Below, one piece after another: positions 8,184 to 17,158 of a stretch of DNA of 64,000 nucleotides. Every line of letters starts with the position of its first letter. The stretch's first letter is position 1. The notes below the pieces were generated by a model. That model ran no database searches. It was given only the letters and a program-made list of their open reading frames with translations, and was not told the DNA's origin. This stretch comes from Salinisphaera dokdonensis (GTDB lineage: Bacteria; Pseudomonadota; Gammaproteobacteria; Nevskiales; Salinisphaeraceae), in contig NZ_APND01000005.1 of assembly GCF_040361215.1 (NCBI RefSeq), positions 62,001 to 126,000 of the forward strand, written 5' to 3'. Both the position numbers and the translations under genes were made by a program.

Positions 8184-8804
8184 ATGAGCGACGACGTGCA
8201 TTTCTACGAGCCGCGCAACGGGCACGGCCTGCCCCACAATCCGTTCAACGCGGTGATCGCGCCGCGGCCGATCGGCTGGATCTCGTCGCGCAGCCGTGAG
8301 GGCACGTTGAACCTCGCGCCCTACAGCTTCTTCAACGCCTTCAACTACACGCCGCCGATCGTCGGGTTTTCCAGCGTCGGCTACAAGGACAGCGTGGCGA
8401 ACATCGAAGCCACCGGTGAGTTCGCCTGGAACCTCGCCACCAAGACTCTCGCCGAGCCAATGAACGCCAGTTGCGAAGCGGTCGGCGCAGACGTGGACGA
8501 GTTTGAATTGGCCGGCCTCACGCCGGAGCCTTCGCGCGTGATCGAAGTGCCGCGCGTGGCTGAAACGCCTGTCTCCTTCGAATGCCGGCTCAGCCAGCTG
8601 CTGCGCCTGACCGGCGCCGACGGCAGCGAGACCGATACCTGGCTGGTACTCGGCGAAGTGGTCGGCGTACACATCGCGCGCCGCCTGCTGGTCGACGGCG
8701 TGTATGACACCGCCGCCGGCGAGCCGATCATGCGCGCCGGCGGTCCAGCGGATTATTTCGAGATCTCGCCGGATCAGCTGTTTCGCATGCACCGGCCCGG
8801 CTAG
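8184..8804 (+). CDS. Flavin reductase-like FMN-binding protein
   Basis: A 206-residue protein of the flavin reductase/DIM6-NTAB family. The N-terminal FMN-binding split-barrel motifs are present: NPFNAVIAPRPIGWISS, LNLAPYSFFNAFNYTPPIVGFSS, and FAWNLATKTLAEPMNAS. A later block (HIARRLLVDGVYDTA, MRAGGPADYFEI) is typical of this subgroup, in which members bind FMN without a proven partner. Start ATG follows AAGGAG. Its stop codon interlocks with the stop of the convergent AsmA gene (shared CTAG), so no terminator can separate the two transcripts at this point. Reaction and partner are unknown. Confidence 0.85.
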   Translation: MSDDVHFYEPRNGHGLPHNPFNAVIAPRPIGWISSRSREGTLNLAPYSFFNAFNYTPPIVGFSSVGYKDSVANIEATGEFAWNLATKTLAEPMNASCEAVGADVDEFELAGLTPEPSRVIEVPRVAETPVSFECRLSQLLRLTGADGSETDTWLVLGEVVGVHIARRLLVDGVYDTAAGEPIMRAGGPADYFEISPDQLFRMHRPG

Positions 8805-10873
8805 CTATCATCGCCGGCGTCGGCGGCCTGGATTTGGTCCAGCACCGGCTGGCACTGGCCGCTCTCGCCCGAAGTCGGCGACACCAGCGCGAGTAGCGCG
8901 GCGGCCGGCGTGGCCACGGTGCCCAGCGCGATCGCAGCCGCGCCGCGGGCAATCAGCGGCCCGGCCTTCACGCCCGGCGACGGCTCGGCAAAGGTGCCGC
9001 GCACATAGAGCGGCGAGCGCAGCGTGAACAGCCGTGGGCCCTTGCTCTTCGGCGTGATGGTGAGATCCAGCGATTCCGGGCCGAAGTCGATGTCGCCGGT
9101 GATATTGATGATCGCGTTCTCGGTATCGAACACGAACACGTTCGGCGTAGCCAGGCCGTTCTCGATCGGGATATCCGCTGCGGCACAGTTGATCTTGACC
9201 TGCTCATCGCCGAACAGCTTACCGACGATGTAGTTGCCGACGTTCAAGCCGGCCAGTTCCATCAGATTGCGGCTGATCGCGCCACGATCGATGAGCACGG
9301 TGAGGCGGCCATTCGCACCACCGAGCAGCGCGGCCACCGAGTTGCCGGTACCGCTGATGGATGCATCCCCATTGATCTGGCCGAGGCTACCTTCCAGCGC
9401 TTCCACTTCCGGCACGATCTCGTCCAGCTGCAGACGCCGCGCGTGCAAATCCGCGCGCGCCACCAGCGGCGACTTGTCACCTTCAAGACGTACCGTGGTG
9501 TTGAGCTTGCCGCCGGCAACGCCGAAGCTCAGCGGGTCGAGCAGGATCTCGCCGGCATCAAGCACCAGGTGGGTATATAGATCGGTCAACGGCAGCGATT
9601 CGCCGTGTTCGATGCGTTTGGCGGTGAATTTCACGTCCGCATCCATCGCGGCCCAGCTCTCGGTTTCGAATTCCTCGACCGGCAGCGCCTTGTCGGCGGG
9701 CTGGCGGCTTTCCTCGCCGCGTTCGGCTTTCTGCTCATTGGAATCCGCACCGATCAGCGGCGCCAGATCGGCAAATCGCAGCTGCCTGGAGAGCAATTCA
9801 CCGCTGAGTTTGGGCCGTTCGCCGGTCTGATCGAAAGACAGACTGCCGGCGATATCGCTGTCGCCGATCTGCCCCTGGAATTCGCGGTAGGCAAAAGTAG
9901 AACCGTTCTCGTGATCGAGGTCGGCGACCAGATGCCCGCGGGTCGAATAGGCCGGCGTGGGCGGCAGGGTCACGCCGGTCAGGCGGCGCAGCGCATCAAG
10001 GCTCTCGCCAGAGAAGGACACGTCCAGATCCGCACCGCCGAAATTCAGCGGCTGGCTGATCGTGCCGGCCAGCTGCACGCGGGTGTTGCCCGAGCGCACG
10101 TCAGCCTGCACCGGAAACGGCGTGGTCTCGCTCTTGAGCGCCAGCACGCCGCCGATCTTGCCGTTGCCCGACAGTGGCTCGCTGCGATAGCTGCCGTCGA
10201 TCTTCCAGCCGAAAACATAATCGCGCACCGACGCGGCGTCGGCTTCGACCGCGCTGTCGTCGCCGCTGATCTGCGCAAACGGCACCGGCTTTCCGAGCGG
10301 GTCGACGACAAGGGTGAAGTCCGCGTCCAGCGTTGCATCGCGGTAGCGAACCTGGCCCTTGTCGAAGGCGATCTCGTCGACGTTGACCGTCCAGCCCGAG
10401 CCTTCGGATGCATCTTCTTCGGCGGCCTCTTCACCGCCGCCCAGGTCGAAGGTCCAGTTGTCGCTGCCGTCCGCCTGCTTGATCAGCGTGGCGTCGGCGC
10501 CGTTCGCTGAAATACGCGGAATGGACACGCGCTTGCCGAGCAGGCCCAAGGGCGCGAGCCAGACATCAACACGGCCCACGCTCGCCATGGTGTCGGTATC
10601 GAAGCCGTCCGGATTGCCCAGACGGATATCCTCGGCATGAACATGCGGCCACGGCACCCACGCGGCCAGGCCCTGGGCATCCTCGGGGCGGGCCCAGTCG
10701 AGACCGAGATCGCCACGGATCTCGAACGGTCGATTGAGCGCCGTGGACACCTTATCGTTGATCGTCGGCTTGATCTGATTCCAGTCGAACAGCAGCACGA
10801 AGACGACGAGCAGGACAACGAGACCGACGAGCACGCCGGCAATACCGATTCCGATTTTTGGTGCGCGTTTCAC
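8801..10873 (-). CDS. AsmA family protein
   Basis: A 690-residue envelope protein. One N-terminal membrane anchor (about residues 9-31, hydrophobic GVLVGLVVLLVVFVLLFDW) is followed by a long periplasmic region of repeated beta-strand segments, the AsmA/TamB-like bridge architecture. The C-terminal part has the AsmA_2 hallmark (GGANGRLTVLIDRGAISRNL, then LNVGNYIV and a DFGPESLDLTITPKSK block). A tract of Ala/Glu near residue 150 (EEAAEEDASEGSG) is probably a linker. Members are linked to outer-membrane lipid homeostasis and perhaps phospholipid transport. The gene is divergent from the MliC-like lipoprotein and ends overlapping the flavin reductase gene by four bases. Confidence 0.88.
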   Translation of the reverse strand: MKRAPKIGIGIAGVLVGLVVLLVVFVLLFDWNQIKPTINDKVSTALNRPFEIRGDLGLDWARPEDAQGLAAWVPWPHVHAEDIRLGNPDGFDTDTMASVGRVDVWLAPLGLLGKRVSIPRISANGADATLIKQADGSDNWTFDLGGGEEAAEEDASEGSGWTVNVDEIAFDKGQVRYRDATLDADFTLVVDPLGKPVPFAQISGDDSAVEADAASVRDYVFGWKIDGSYRSEPLSGNGKIGGVLALKSETTPFPVQADVRSGNTRVQLAGTISQPLNFGGADLDVSFSGESLDALRRLTGVTLPPTPAYSTRGHLVADLDHENGSTFAYREFQGQIGDSDIAGSLSFDQTGERPKLSGELLSRQLRFADLAPLIGADSNEQKAERGEESRQPADKALPVEEFETESWAAMDADVKFTAKRIEHGESLPLTDLYTHLVLDAGEILLDPLSFGVAGGKLNTTVRLEGDKSPLVARADLHARRLQLDEIVPEVEALEGSLGQINGDASISGTGNSVAALLGGANGRLTVLIDRGAISRNLMELAGLNVGNYIVGKLFGDEQVKINCAAADIPIENGLATPNVFVFDTENAIINITGDIDFGPESLDLTITPKSKGPRLFTLRSPLYVRGTFAEPSPGVKAGPLIARGAAAIALGTVATPAAALLALVSPTSGESGQCQPVLDQIQAADAGDDS

Positions 10874-11003
10874 GACACACTCCTGAATTCACGCGGCCCC
10901 TCGCCCGCTAGAGTATGGCGCGAAACGCATATCCGATGTGAACAACTGTCGCAAAAAGCGCAATATGCGAGCCTAGAGTACTGATCCGACGAGGGTAACG
11001 ACC

Positions 11004-11393
11004 ATGCCTGCATCCCTGCGCCCACTAGCCGCCGTAGCGACGCTCGTCGCGGGCGGACTGCTCGTTTCTGGCTGCGCGAGCGATCCCGCGCCGCGCCCGT
11101 CGACGGATCAGAACAGCGAGTCCACCGTGACGCTGATGACCTACCGCTGTGAAAGCGGCGCCGTGATCCGGGCAACCTACCCAACCGACTCGATCGCACT
11201 CGTGCGCTATCGCGGCGAGACGCATCAACTGCAGGTGACGCGCGCGGCCAGCGGCGTACGGTATGTCGACGACAGCCTGCAGTGGTGGACGAAGGGTAGT
11301 GGTCCGGGCGCCACGGCAATGCTTTCCGAGCGTGCCGAGAAAAGCGAAACCATCGAGCACTGCGAGGAAGTGAACTCGCCCGACCGCGCCTGA
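11004..11393 (+). CDS. mliC: MliC-like lipoprotein (C-type lysozyme inhibitor)
   Basis: A 129-residue lipoprotein. The signal peptide ends in the lipobox LVSGC, giving a lipidated Cys23. The mature domain matches the MliC beta-barrel: TYRCESG near its start, a VRYRGETHQLQVTRAASGVRY stretch split by short turns, LQWWTKG, and a final Cys in EHCEE, which would pair with the first Cys. MliC proteins sit in the outer or inner membrane facing the periplasm and inhibit host-derived lysozyme. The start ATG follows GAGGG. It is divergent from the AsmA gene and separated from the M42 peptidase gene by 173 bases. Confidence 0.82.
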   Translation: MPASLRPLAAVATLVAGGLLVSGCASDPAPRPSTDQNSESTVTLMTYRCESGAVIRATYPTDSIALVRYRGETHQLQVTRAASGVRYVDDSLQWWTKGSGPGATAMLSERAEKSETIEHCEEVNSPDRA

Positions 11394-11566
11394 TGTCCGG
11401 TGCGTGTAGCGCCATTGGACGCGACATCCAGCGCGGCCAGACGGCGCTGCATTGCAATGCTTCGGATGCGACCTGGCCTTGAAGGCAGGCGCCTCCGACC
11501 CGAGTTTAGTCACCCTATCCATTTGAACGAGCCGGGCGCATACGCGCCGCCGAAGGAAAACATCGC

Positions 11567-12658
11567 ATGGCCAAGAACAAGTCCATCCTCACCGACGACT
11601 CGCTGGATTTTCTGGAGCGCTATCTCAACAACGCCTCGCCGACCGGCTATGAAAAGCCGGGCCAGAAACTCTGGATGGACTATCTACGCCCCTATGTCGA
11701 CGAATTCATCACCGATGCCTATGGCTCGGCAGTCGGCGTCATCAACCCGGATGCAGATTACAAGGTCGTCATCGAAGGCCATGCCGACGAGATCTCCTGG
11801 TACGTCAATCACATCACCGAAAAGGGCCTGATCTACGTCATCCGCAACGGCGGCTCGGATCATCAGATCGCCACCTCCAAGCGGGTGAACATCCACGCGA
11901 AGCACGGCATCGTCGAAGGCGTGTTCGGCTGGCCGGCGATCCATCTGCGCGACCCGATGAAGGAACAGGCGCCGAAGAAGGACAACATCTTCGTCGACGT
12001 CGGTGCGAGCTCGAAGGAAGAAGTCGAGGAGATGGGCGTGCACGTGGGTTGCGTGATCACCTATCCGGACGAGTTCTTCGTGCTCAACAACGACAAGTTC
12101 GTCTGCCGCGCGATCGACAACCGCATGGGCGGGTTCATGGTCGCCGAGGTGGCGCGCCTGATCCACGAATCCGGCAAGCGGCCGAACTTCGGCTTGTACG
12201 TGGTCAATTCCGTGCAGGAGGAAGTCGGACTCAAGGGCGCGGGCATGATCGCCGAGCGCATCAAGCCGGACGTGGCGATCTGTACCGACGTCACCCACGA
12301 CACCACCACGCCGATGATCGAGCAGAAGAAGACCGGCACCGCCAAGATCGGCGCCGGCCCGGTGATCACCTATGCGCCGGCGGTACAGAACCGGGTGCGC
12401 GAGCACCTGATCGCCACCGCCGAGAAGCACGAGATTCCGTTCCAGCGGCTGGTGAGCGCGCCGGCCACAGGCACGGATACCGACGCCTTTGCCTACAGCA
12501 ATCAGGGCGTGCCGTCCGCGCTGATCGCGCTGGCGCTGCGCTATATGCACACCACGGTCGAGATGGTGCATCGCGAAGACGTCGAGAACGTCATTCGTCT
12601 GATCCACGAGTCCGTGATCAGCATCGACGCCGGGGAGACGTTCAGTTATTTCGACTGA
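11567..12658 (+). CDS. M42 family glutamyl aminopeptidase / cellulase-like metallopeptidase
   Basis: A 363-residue cytoplasmic metallo-aminopeptidase of the M42 (tetrahedral aminopeptidase) family. The metal ligands can be followed: GHADE (first His and Asp), CRAIDNRMGG (bridging Asp), SVQEEVGLKG (general base and ligand Glu), CTDVTHDTTTP (Asp) and HTTVEMVHREDVE (last His). Such proteins form large tetrahedral particles that trim oligopeptides. Start ATG follows GAAGGAAAA. There is no partner gene; the LrgA/LrgB pair follows 120 bases later behind a stem-loop. Confidence 0.9.
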   Translation: MAKNKSILTDDSLDFLERYLNNASPTGYEKPGQKLWMDYLRPYVDEFITDAYGSAVGVINPDADYKVVIEGHADEISWYVNHITEKGLIYVIRNGGSDHQIATSKRVNIHAKHGIVEGVFGWPAIHLRDPMKEQAPKKDNIFVDVGASSKEEVEEMGVHVGCVITYPDEFFVLNNDKFVCRAIDNRMGGFMVAEVARLIHESGKRPNFGLYVVNSVQEEVGLKGAGMIAERIKPDVAICTDVTHDTTTPMIEQKKTGTAKIGAGPVITYAPAVQNRVREHLIATAEKHEIPFQRLVSAPATGTDTDAFAYSNQGVPSALIALALRYMHTTVEMVHREDVENVIRLIHESVISIDAGETFSYFD

Positions 12659-12720
12659 TTGACCCGGCATTGTCGGCCCACCCGGGCCGGCGATATGGGC
12701 TAGCATCGATAGCGATGACC

Positions 12721-12757
12721 GACGGGGCCGTCACACAAGTGCGGCCCCGTCTTCGTG
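12721..12757 (+). terminator. Stem-loop terminator candidate after the M42 peptidase gene
   Basis: GACGGGGCCG pairs with CGGCCCCGTC across an 11-base loop, a perfect 10-bp GC-rich stem, followed by a short T-rich stretch (TTCGTGTT). The tail is poor in T, so termination may be partial. It separates the peptidase from lrgA. Confidence 0.5.
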
Positions 12758-12778
12758 TTGACGCTGTCGGAGAGCCCC

Positions 12779-13123
12779 ATGATCGGAAGTCTGGCCGCCC
12801 TGCTGCTATTTCAGCTCGCGGGCGAGATCGTTGTCCGCCTGACCGGCCTGCCCCTGCCTGGCCCGGTACTGGGGATGATCCTGCTGTTTGCCGGCCTGCT
12901 GGCGCGCGGCTCGGCACCACGGGTGTTTACCGATACCAGCCGCGGCTTGCTCAGTTACCTGGCCCTACTGTTCGTGCCCGCGGGTGTGGGCATCATCAGC
13001 CACCTGGCGCGTGTCGCCGATGAATGGATGGCGATCGCCGTAACCCTGATCGCGAGCACCGCGCTGGCCATGATCGTGACCGCGTTCACCCTGCGCGCAC
13101 TCACGACAACGCGGGGCGAATGA
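12779..13123 (+). CDS. lrgA: CidA/LrgA family membrane protein
   Basis: A 114-residue inner-membrane protein with four predicted helices. The family motif is clear: LLFQLAGEIVVRLTGLPLPG, then PGPVLGMILLFAGLL, then LALLFVPAGVGIISHL. CidA/LrgA proteins have holin-like topology and pair with LrgB; work in other bacteria links the pair to export of pyruvate or related metabolites and to cell lysis control. I chose the ATG behind GGAG; a GTG eight codons upstream is in frame but lies within the tail of the preceding stem-loop. It is followed after one base by lrgB. Confidence 0.87.
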   Translation: MIGSLAALLLFQLAGEIVVRLTGLPLPGPVLGMILLFAGLLARGSAPRVFTDTSRGLLSYLALLFVPAGVGIISHLARVADEWMAIAVTLIASTALAMIVTAFTLRALTTTRGE

Positions 13124-13124
13124 C

Positions 13125-13844
13125 ATGAATCGTCTCGCCCAGATCTGGGTCTATATCGAAGAGACACCGCTGCTGTGGCTCGCGCTCACGCTCTGCGTGT
13201 TCTGGCTCGCGCAACAGCTCTATCGGCGTCTCGGCGAGTTCCCGCTGCTTAATCCCGTACTCATCAGCGTGATCGTGCTGGTGGTGATTCTTGCGGTCAC
13301 CGGCACTCCCTACAGCGACTATTTCGACGGCGCGCAGTTCATTCATTTCCTGCTCGGCCCCGCCACGGTCGCACTTGCCGTGCCGTTGGCCGGTCAGGCG
13401 CGTGAGCTGCGCCGTTACTGGCTGCCGATCACGATCGCACTCACGGCCGGCTCGCTAACAGCCGTGGCCAGCGCTATGCTGCTGGGCTGGGCGCTGGGCC
13501 TGGATTCGCAGACGCTGCTGTCGATGCTGCCCAAATCCGTGACCACGCCGATTGCCATGGGCGTGACCGAGCAGATCGGCGGCCTGCCGTCGCTGACCGC
13601 GGTGCTGGTGATTCTGACCGGCATCACCGGCGCGGTCATCGGCATTCCGTTGCTGCGCCTGCTCGGCGTGCGCGATCCGGTGGCCAAGGGCTTCGCGATG
13701 GGCGTAGCCGCCCACGGCATCGGCACCGCGCGCGCCTTCGAGCACAGCGAACGCGCGGGCGCCTATTCCGGCCTGGGCATGGGGCTCAACGGCGCGCTCA
13801 CCGCGCTACTCGTTCCGCTACTCGTGTGGTTGTTCGGTTTCTGA
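13125..13844 (+). CDS. lrgB: LrgB family membrane protein
   Basis: A 239-residue polytopic inner-membrane protein of the LrgB/CidB family. Typical segments are FPLLNPVLISVIVLVVIL, HFLLGPATVALAVPLAGQ, and the conserved pair SVTTPIAMGVTEQIGGLPSL and GFAMGVAAHGIGTARAFE. About seven to eight hydrophobic helices are visible. It starts one base after the lrgA stop and must be co-translated with it. The gene pair is complete; a LysR-type regulator often found next to such pairs is not present here. Confidence 0.92.
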   Translation: MNRLAQIWVYIEETPLLWLALTLCVFWLAQQLYRRLGEFPLLNPVLISVIVLVVILAVTGTPYSDYFDGAQFIHFLLGPATVALAVPLAGQARELRRYWLPITIALTAGSLTAVASAMLLGWALGLDSQTLLSMLPKSVTTPIAMGVTEQIGGLPSLTAVLVILTGITGAVIGIPLLRLLGVRDPVAKGFAMGVAAHGIGTARAFEHSERAGAYSGLGMGLNGALTALLVPLLVWLFGF

Positions 13845-13922
13845 GGCCGCCGCGCGAGCGCGCTTGTTTCCGGCCCCCTCTGCACCCATGCTCGAAAAAT
13901 TGGTGCAAAAACCACACGACTC

Positions 13923-14327
13923 ATGTCCGCACGCGATCTGGAAAATTTCATGTGGGGCGAAGCCATCCGGCGGCTCGACCGCGCGGACCGGATTCAGCGC
14001 CAGTTCTTCCGCCCGGCCGGCAACCGCGCCGAGCGCCAATGGGAACCACCGGTCGACGTGTTCGAAACACGCGAGGCGGTCTATGTGACGGTTGCCCTGC
14101 CCGGCGTCTCGTCGGATGCACTCACCGAACTGGAAGTGCGTGGCGACACGCTTATCGTCGCCGGCGAACGCCGGGTGCCGGCGCCGAATGCACGCGCTGC
14201 ACTGCATCGGCTCGAAATACCCCACGGCCGTTTCAGGCGACGCGTGACGCTACCGCATTCACGGCTGGCAATCTCCGGACACGAGCTGCGCGACGGCTGT
14301 CTCTATCTGACCCTGCGTAAACACTGA
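13923..14327 (+). CDS. Small heat shock protein (Hsp20/alpha-crystallin family)
   Basis: A 134-residue chaperone. The alpha-crystallin domain spans about residues 38-134, starting WEPPVDVFETREAVYVTVALPG, continuing with DTLIVAGERRVP, LHRLEIPHGRFRRRVTLP and ending HELRDGCLYLTLRK. The protein stops almost at the end of the domain, so it lacks the C-terminal extension with the I-x-I/V motif that most Hsp20 proteins use to build oligomers. The N-terminal arm has about 37 residues. It starts a short same-strand group with NIPSNAP and lon, consistent with a stress-response unit. Confidence 0.9.
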   Translation: MSARDLENFMWGEAIRRLDRADRIQRQFFRPAGNRAERQWEPPVDVFETREAVYVTVALPGVSSDALTELEVRGDTLIVAGERRVPAPNARAALHRLEIPHGRFRRRVTLPHSRLAISGHELRDGCLYLTLRKH

Positions 14328-14337
14328 AGGATTGATC

Positions 14338-14643
14338 ATGGTGACCTGCTATCTGCGTTATGTGATCGACCCCTATCGCCTGGCCGAATTCGAGCACTAC
14401 GCAAAGCTTTGGATACCGCTGGTCGAACGTTTCGACGGCGACCACCACGGTTATTTCCTGCCGCATGAAGGCGCCAATAACATCGCCTACGCACTGTTCA
14501 GCTTCGAATCTCTCGCCGCCTATGAGCGGTATCGCGAACAGTCGGCGACCGACGAAGACTGCATGGCAGCCTATCGCTACGCAGACGAGACCCGTTGCAT
14601 CGTGTCCTGCGAACGCAGCTTCATGCGCCCGGTCTTCGAGTAG
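14338..14643 (+). CDS. NIPSNAP family protein
   Basis: A 101-residue ferredoxin-like protein of the NIPSNAP family (dimeric alpha/beta barrel fold). Visible: VTCYLRYVIDPYRLAEFEHY with the family's IDP..l..fe pattern, then WIPLVERFDGDHHGYFLPHE and NNIAYALFSFESLAAYERYR. The ATG at 14338 follows GAAGG at a good distance; a TTG two codons earlier lacks one. It lies ten bases behind hsp20. No biochemical role is established for bacterial members; the position between hsp20 and lon suggests a stress link. Confidence 0.85.
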   Translation: MVTCYLRYVIDPYRLAEFEHYAKLWIPLVERFDGDHHGYFLPHEGANNIAYALFSFESLAAYERYREQSATDEDCMAAYRYADETRCIVSCERSFMRPVFE

Positions 14644-14716
14644 ACCCGGAGCGAACCCCTTCAAGGCGAGCGCGCCTGAAAACTCCGCGCGCCACTTTTC
14701 AAATTCGATAGTGATC

Positions 14717-17149
14717 ATGAACGACGAAACGACACAGACTCACGAAACCCATACGAGCGAGCACCAGAAGGACGAGATCAGCCACACGCTGGTCCATAGC
14801 GGCAGCGCACCCAAGCCGGAGGTGATCCATATCCTGCCGATGCGCGAGGTCGTGCTGTTTCCGGAACTGGTGATGCCCGTCGTGCTCGATCGCCCCGCAG
14901 CCATGGCGGGCGCCCAGCACGCCATGCGCAACGAACAGCCGGTCGGGCTGGTTCTCGCATCGCCCGACGAAGGCGACGACGCGAACGGCGACGAGCCGGA
15001 ATCGCGCCTGCACCGTGTCGGTACCGGCGCCAACATCATGCGCTATGTCACCGGCTCCGACGGTAATCATCACCTCGTCTGCCAAGGCATCGCGCGTTTT
15101 CGCGTACGCGAATTCCTCAAGGACGAGGAAGGCCGCTTGAGCGCGAAGGTGAGTTGGATCGACGAGCCTGCACCCGAAGGCGACAAGCATGTCGATGCGC
15201 GCATGGACAACTTGCGCAACAGCGCGCTGGAAGCGATCGAGCTGATGGATCAGCCCTCGCGCGAGCTGGCGCATGCCATTCGCTCGATCACGTCTGCCGC
15301 CCTGCTCGCCGACGCCGTGGCGGGTTATCTTGGCCTGAAAGCCAAGGACAAGCAGCAGATCCTCGAGGCAATCGAACTCGAAGCGCGGCTGGATCGCGTG
15401 CAATCGTTCCTCGACTACCGCCTCGAGGTCATGCGCCTGTCGCGGGATATCAATCAGCAGACCCAGCAGCGCATGGGCGAACACCAGCGCAAGGCGATGC
15501 TGCGCGAGCAGATGCGCTCCATCCAGCGCGAACTCGGTGAGGACGAATCCACGGCCGAGGAAGTCCAGCGCCTGCGCGAACAGCTCGACGAGGCGAAACT
15601 GCCCGAGGAAGCGGCCGAACAGACCGACCGCGAACTGCGCCGGCTGGAGCGGATGTCCGATGCCTCGGCCGAGTACTCGATGGTGCGCACCTATCTCGAA
15701 CTCATGGCCGAGCTGCCCTGGGCGCAGGCATCCGAAGACCGGATCGATATCCAGGCCTCGCGCGAAATCCTCGACGAGGACCACTACGGCCTGGACAAGA
15801 TCAAGCGCCGCATCCTCGAGCACCTGGCCGTCCACAAGCTCAATCCAGAGGGCAAGGCGCCGATCCTGTGTTTCGTCGGCCCGCCCGGCGTGGGCAAGAC
15901 ATCGCTGGGCCGCTCGATCGCGCGCGCCATGAACCGTGAGTTCGTGCGTGCCTCGCTGGGCGGCGTACACGACGAATCCGAGATTCGCGGCCATCGGCGT
16001 ACCTATGTTGGCGCCATGCCGGGCAGCATCATCAGCCATCTGCGCAAGGCCGGCACGCGCAATCCCGTGTTCATGCTCGACGAGATGGACAAGCTCGGCG
16101 CCTCGGCCCATGGCGACCCGGCGTCCGCGCTGCTCGAAGTCCTTGATCCCTCGCAGAACGACACCTTCAACGACCACTATCTCGGCGTGCCTTTCGACCT
16201 TTCGAAAGTGATGTTCATTGCCACCGCGAACGTGCTGGATGCGATTCCCGGGCCGCTGCGGGATCGCATGGAAGTGATCGAGGTGCCCGGCTATACGCAC
16301 CAGGAAAAACAGCAGATCGCGCGGCGTTATCTGGTCGGCCGCCAACTCGAGCAGGCCGGGCTGACCACCGAGCAGTGCGATATCAGCGACGACGCGCTCA
16401 GCGCGTTGATCAGCGATTACACACGGGAAGCGGGCCTGCGGAACCTGGACCGCGAGATCAGCGCGGTCGTGCGGCATGCCGCCGTGCAGGTCGCCGAGGG
16501 CAAGTCGGGCCCCGGCACGATCGGACCGAAGGATCTGGCCGATATCCTCGGTCCGAAGCGGGTGGATAACGAGATCGCCCTGCGGACCAACATCGCCGGC
16601 GTGTCCACCGGGCTGGCCTGGACACCGGCCGGCGGCGATATCCTGTTCGTGGAAGCCTCACGTGCGCCCGGTTCCGGTCGGCTCACGATTACCGGCCAGC
16701 TCGGCGACGTGATGAAAGAGTCGGCGCAGGCCGCGCTCAGTCTCGTAAAGGCACGTGCCGAAGAACTGGATATCGAGCAGGAACGCCTCGACAAGTCGGA
16801 TATCCATATCCATGTACCGGCCGGTGCAATCAAGAAAGACGGGCCGAGCGCAGGCGTGGCGCTCTACACGGCGCTGGTATCGCTGCTCACCGACCGCAAG
16901 GTACGCGCGAACGTCGCCATGACCGGCGAGATCAGCCTGCGCGGCCAGGTGCTGCCGATCGGCGGCGTGAAGGAAAAGACGCTGGCCGCCCATCAGGCAG
17001 GCATCAAGACCGTGCTGCTGCCTGAGCGTAACCGCAAGGACGAGGACGATATCCCGGAGAACGTGCGCAGCGCGCTGGAGATTCACTACATGAGCCATGT
17101 CGACGAAGTGATCGACATCGCCCTGCAGGAAACGGCTGCTGCCGCCTAG
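14717..17149 (+). CDS. lon: ATP-dependent protease Lon
   Basis: An 810-residue AAA+ serine protease. The N-terminal substrate domain begins IHILPMREVVLFPELVMPVV at about residue 35. The coiled-coil linker (HQRKAMLREQMRSIQRELGE) is followed by the AAA module with Walker A GPPGVGKTS, the ASLGGVHDESEIRGHRRTY loop and Walker B FMLDEMDKL. The protease domain has the catalytic Ser711 in KDGPSAG and the Lys in GGVKEKTLAA. The ATG at 14717 gives the usual start; the open frame upstream runs through the NIPSNAP gene in another frame and is not coding. Located behind hsp20 and NIPSNAP. The N-terminal 35 residues are polar and unusually rich in T, H and E. Whether this is the only lon copy cannot be seen here. 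Confidence 0.95.
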   Translation: MNDETTQTHETHTSEHQKDEISHTLVHSGSAPKPEVIHILPMREVVLFPELVMPVVLDRPAAMAGAQHAMRNEQPVGLVLASPDEGDDANGDEPESRLHRVGTGANIMRYVTGSDGNHHLVCQGIARFRVREFLKDEEGRLSAKVSWIDEPAPEGDKHVDARMDNLRNSALEAIELMDQPSRELAHAIRSITSAALLADAVAGYLGLKAKDKQQILEAIELEARLDRVQSFLDYRLEVMRLSRDINQQTQQRMGEHQRKAMLREQMRSIQRELGEDESTAEEVQRLREQLDEAKLPEEAAEQTDRELRRLERMSDASAEYSMVRTYLELMAELPWAQASEDRIDIQASREILDEDHYGLDKIKRRILEHLAVHKLNPEGKAPILCFVGPPGVGKTSLGRSIARAMNREFVRASLGGVHDESEIRGHRRTYVGAMPGSIISHLRKAGTRNPVFMLDEMDKLGASAHGDPASALLEVLDPSQNDTFNDHYLGVPFDLSKVMFIATANVLDAIPGPLRDRMEVIEVPGYTHQEKQQIARRYLVGRQLEQAGLTTEQCDISDDALSALISDYTREAGLRNLDREISAVVRHAAVQVAEGKSGPGTIGPKDLADILGPKRVDNEIALRTNIAGVSTGLAWTPAGGDILFVEASRAPGSGRLTITGQLGDVMKESAQAALSLVKARAEELDIEQERLDKSDIHIHVPAGAIKKDGPSAGVALYTALVSLLTDRKVRANVAMTGEISLRGQVLPIGGVKEKTLAAHQAGIKTVLLPERNRKDEDDIPENVRSALEIHYMSHVDEVIDIALQETAAAA

Positions 17150-17158
17150 CCACCGGCG

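Noticed and set aside
14465..14716. Open frame extending lon upstream by 84 codons
   Set aside because: It runs through the NIPSNAP gene in another frame, is rich in Ser/Arg/Pro and has no similarity to Lon; the ATG at 14717 gives the usual N-terminus.
14699..16477. 592-codon open frame antisense to lon
   Set aside because: Same reason: the GC-rich reading frame opposite Lon; no recognisable protein.
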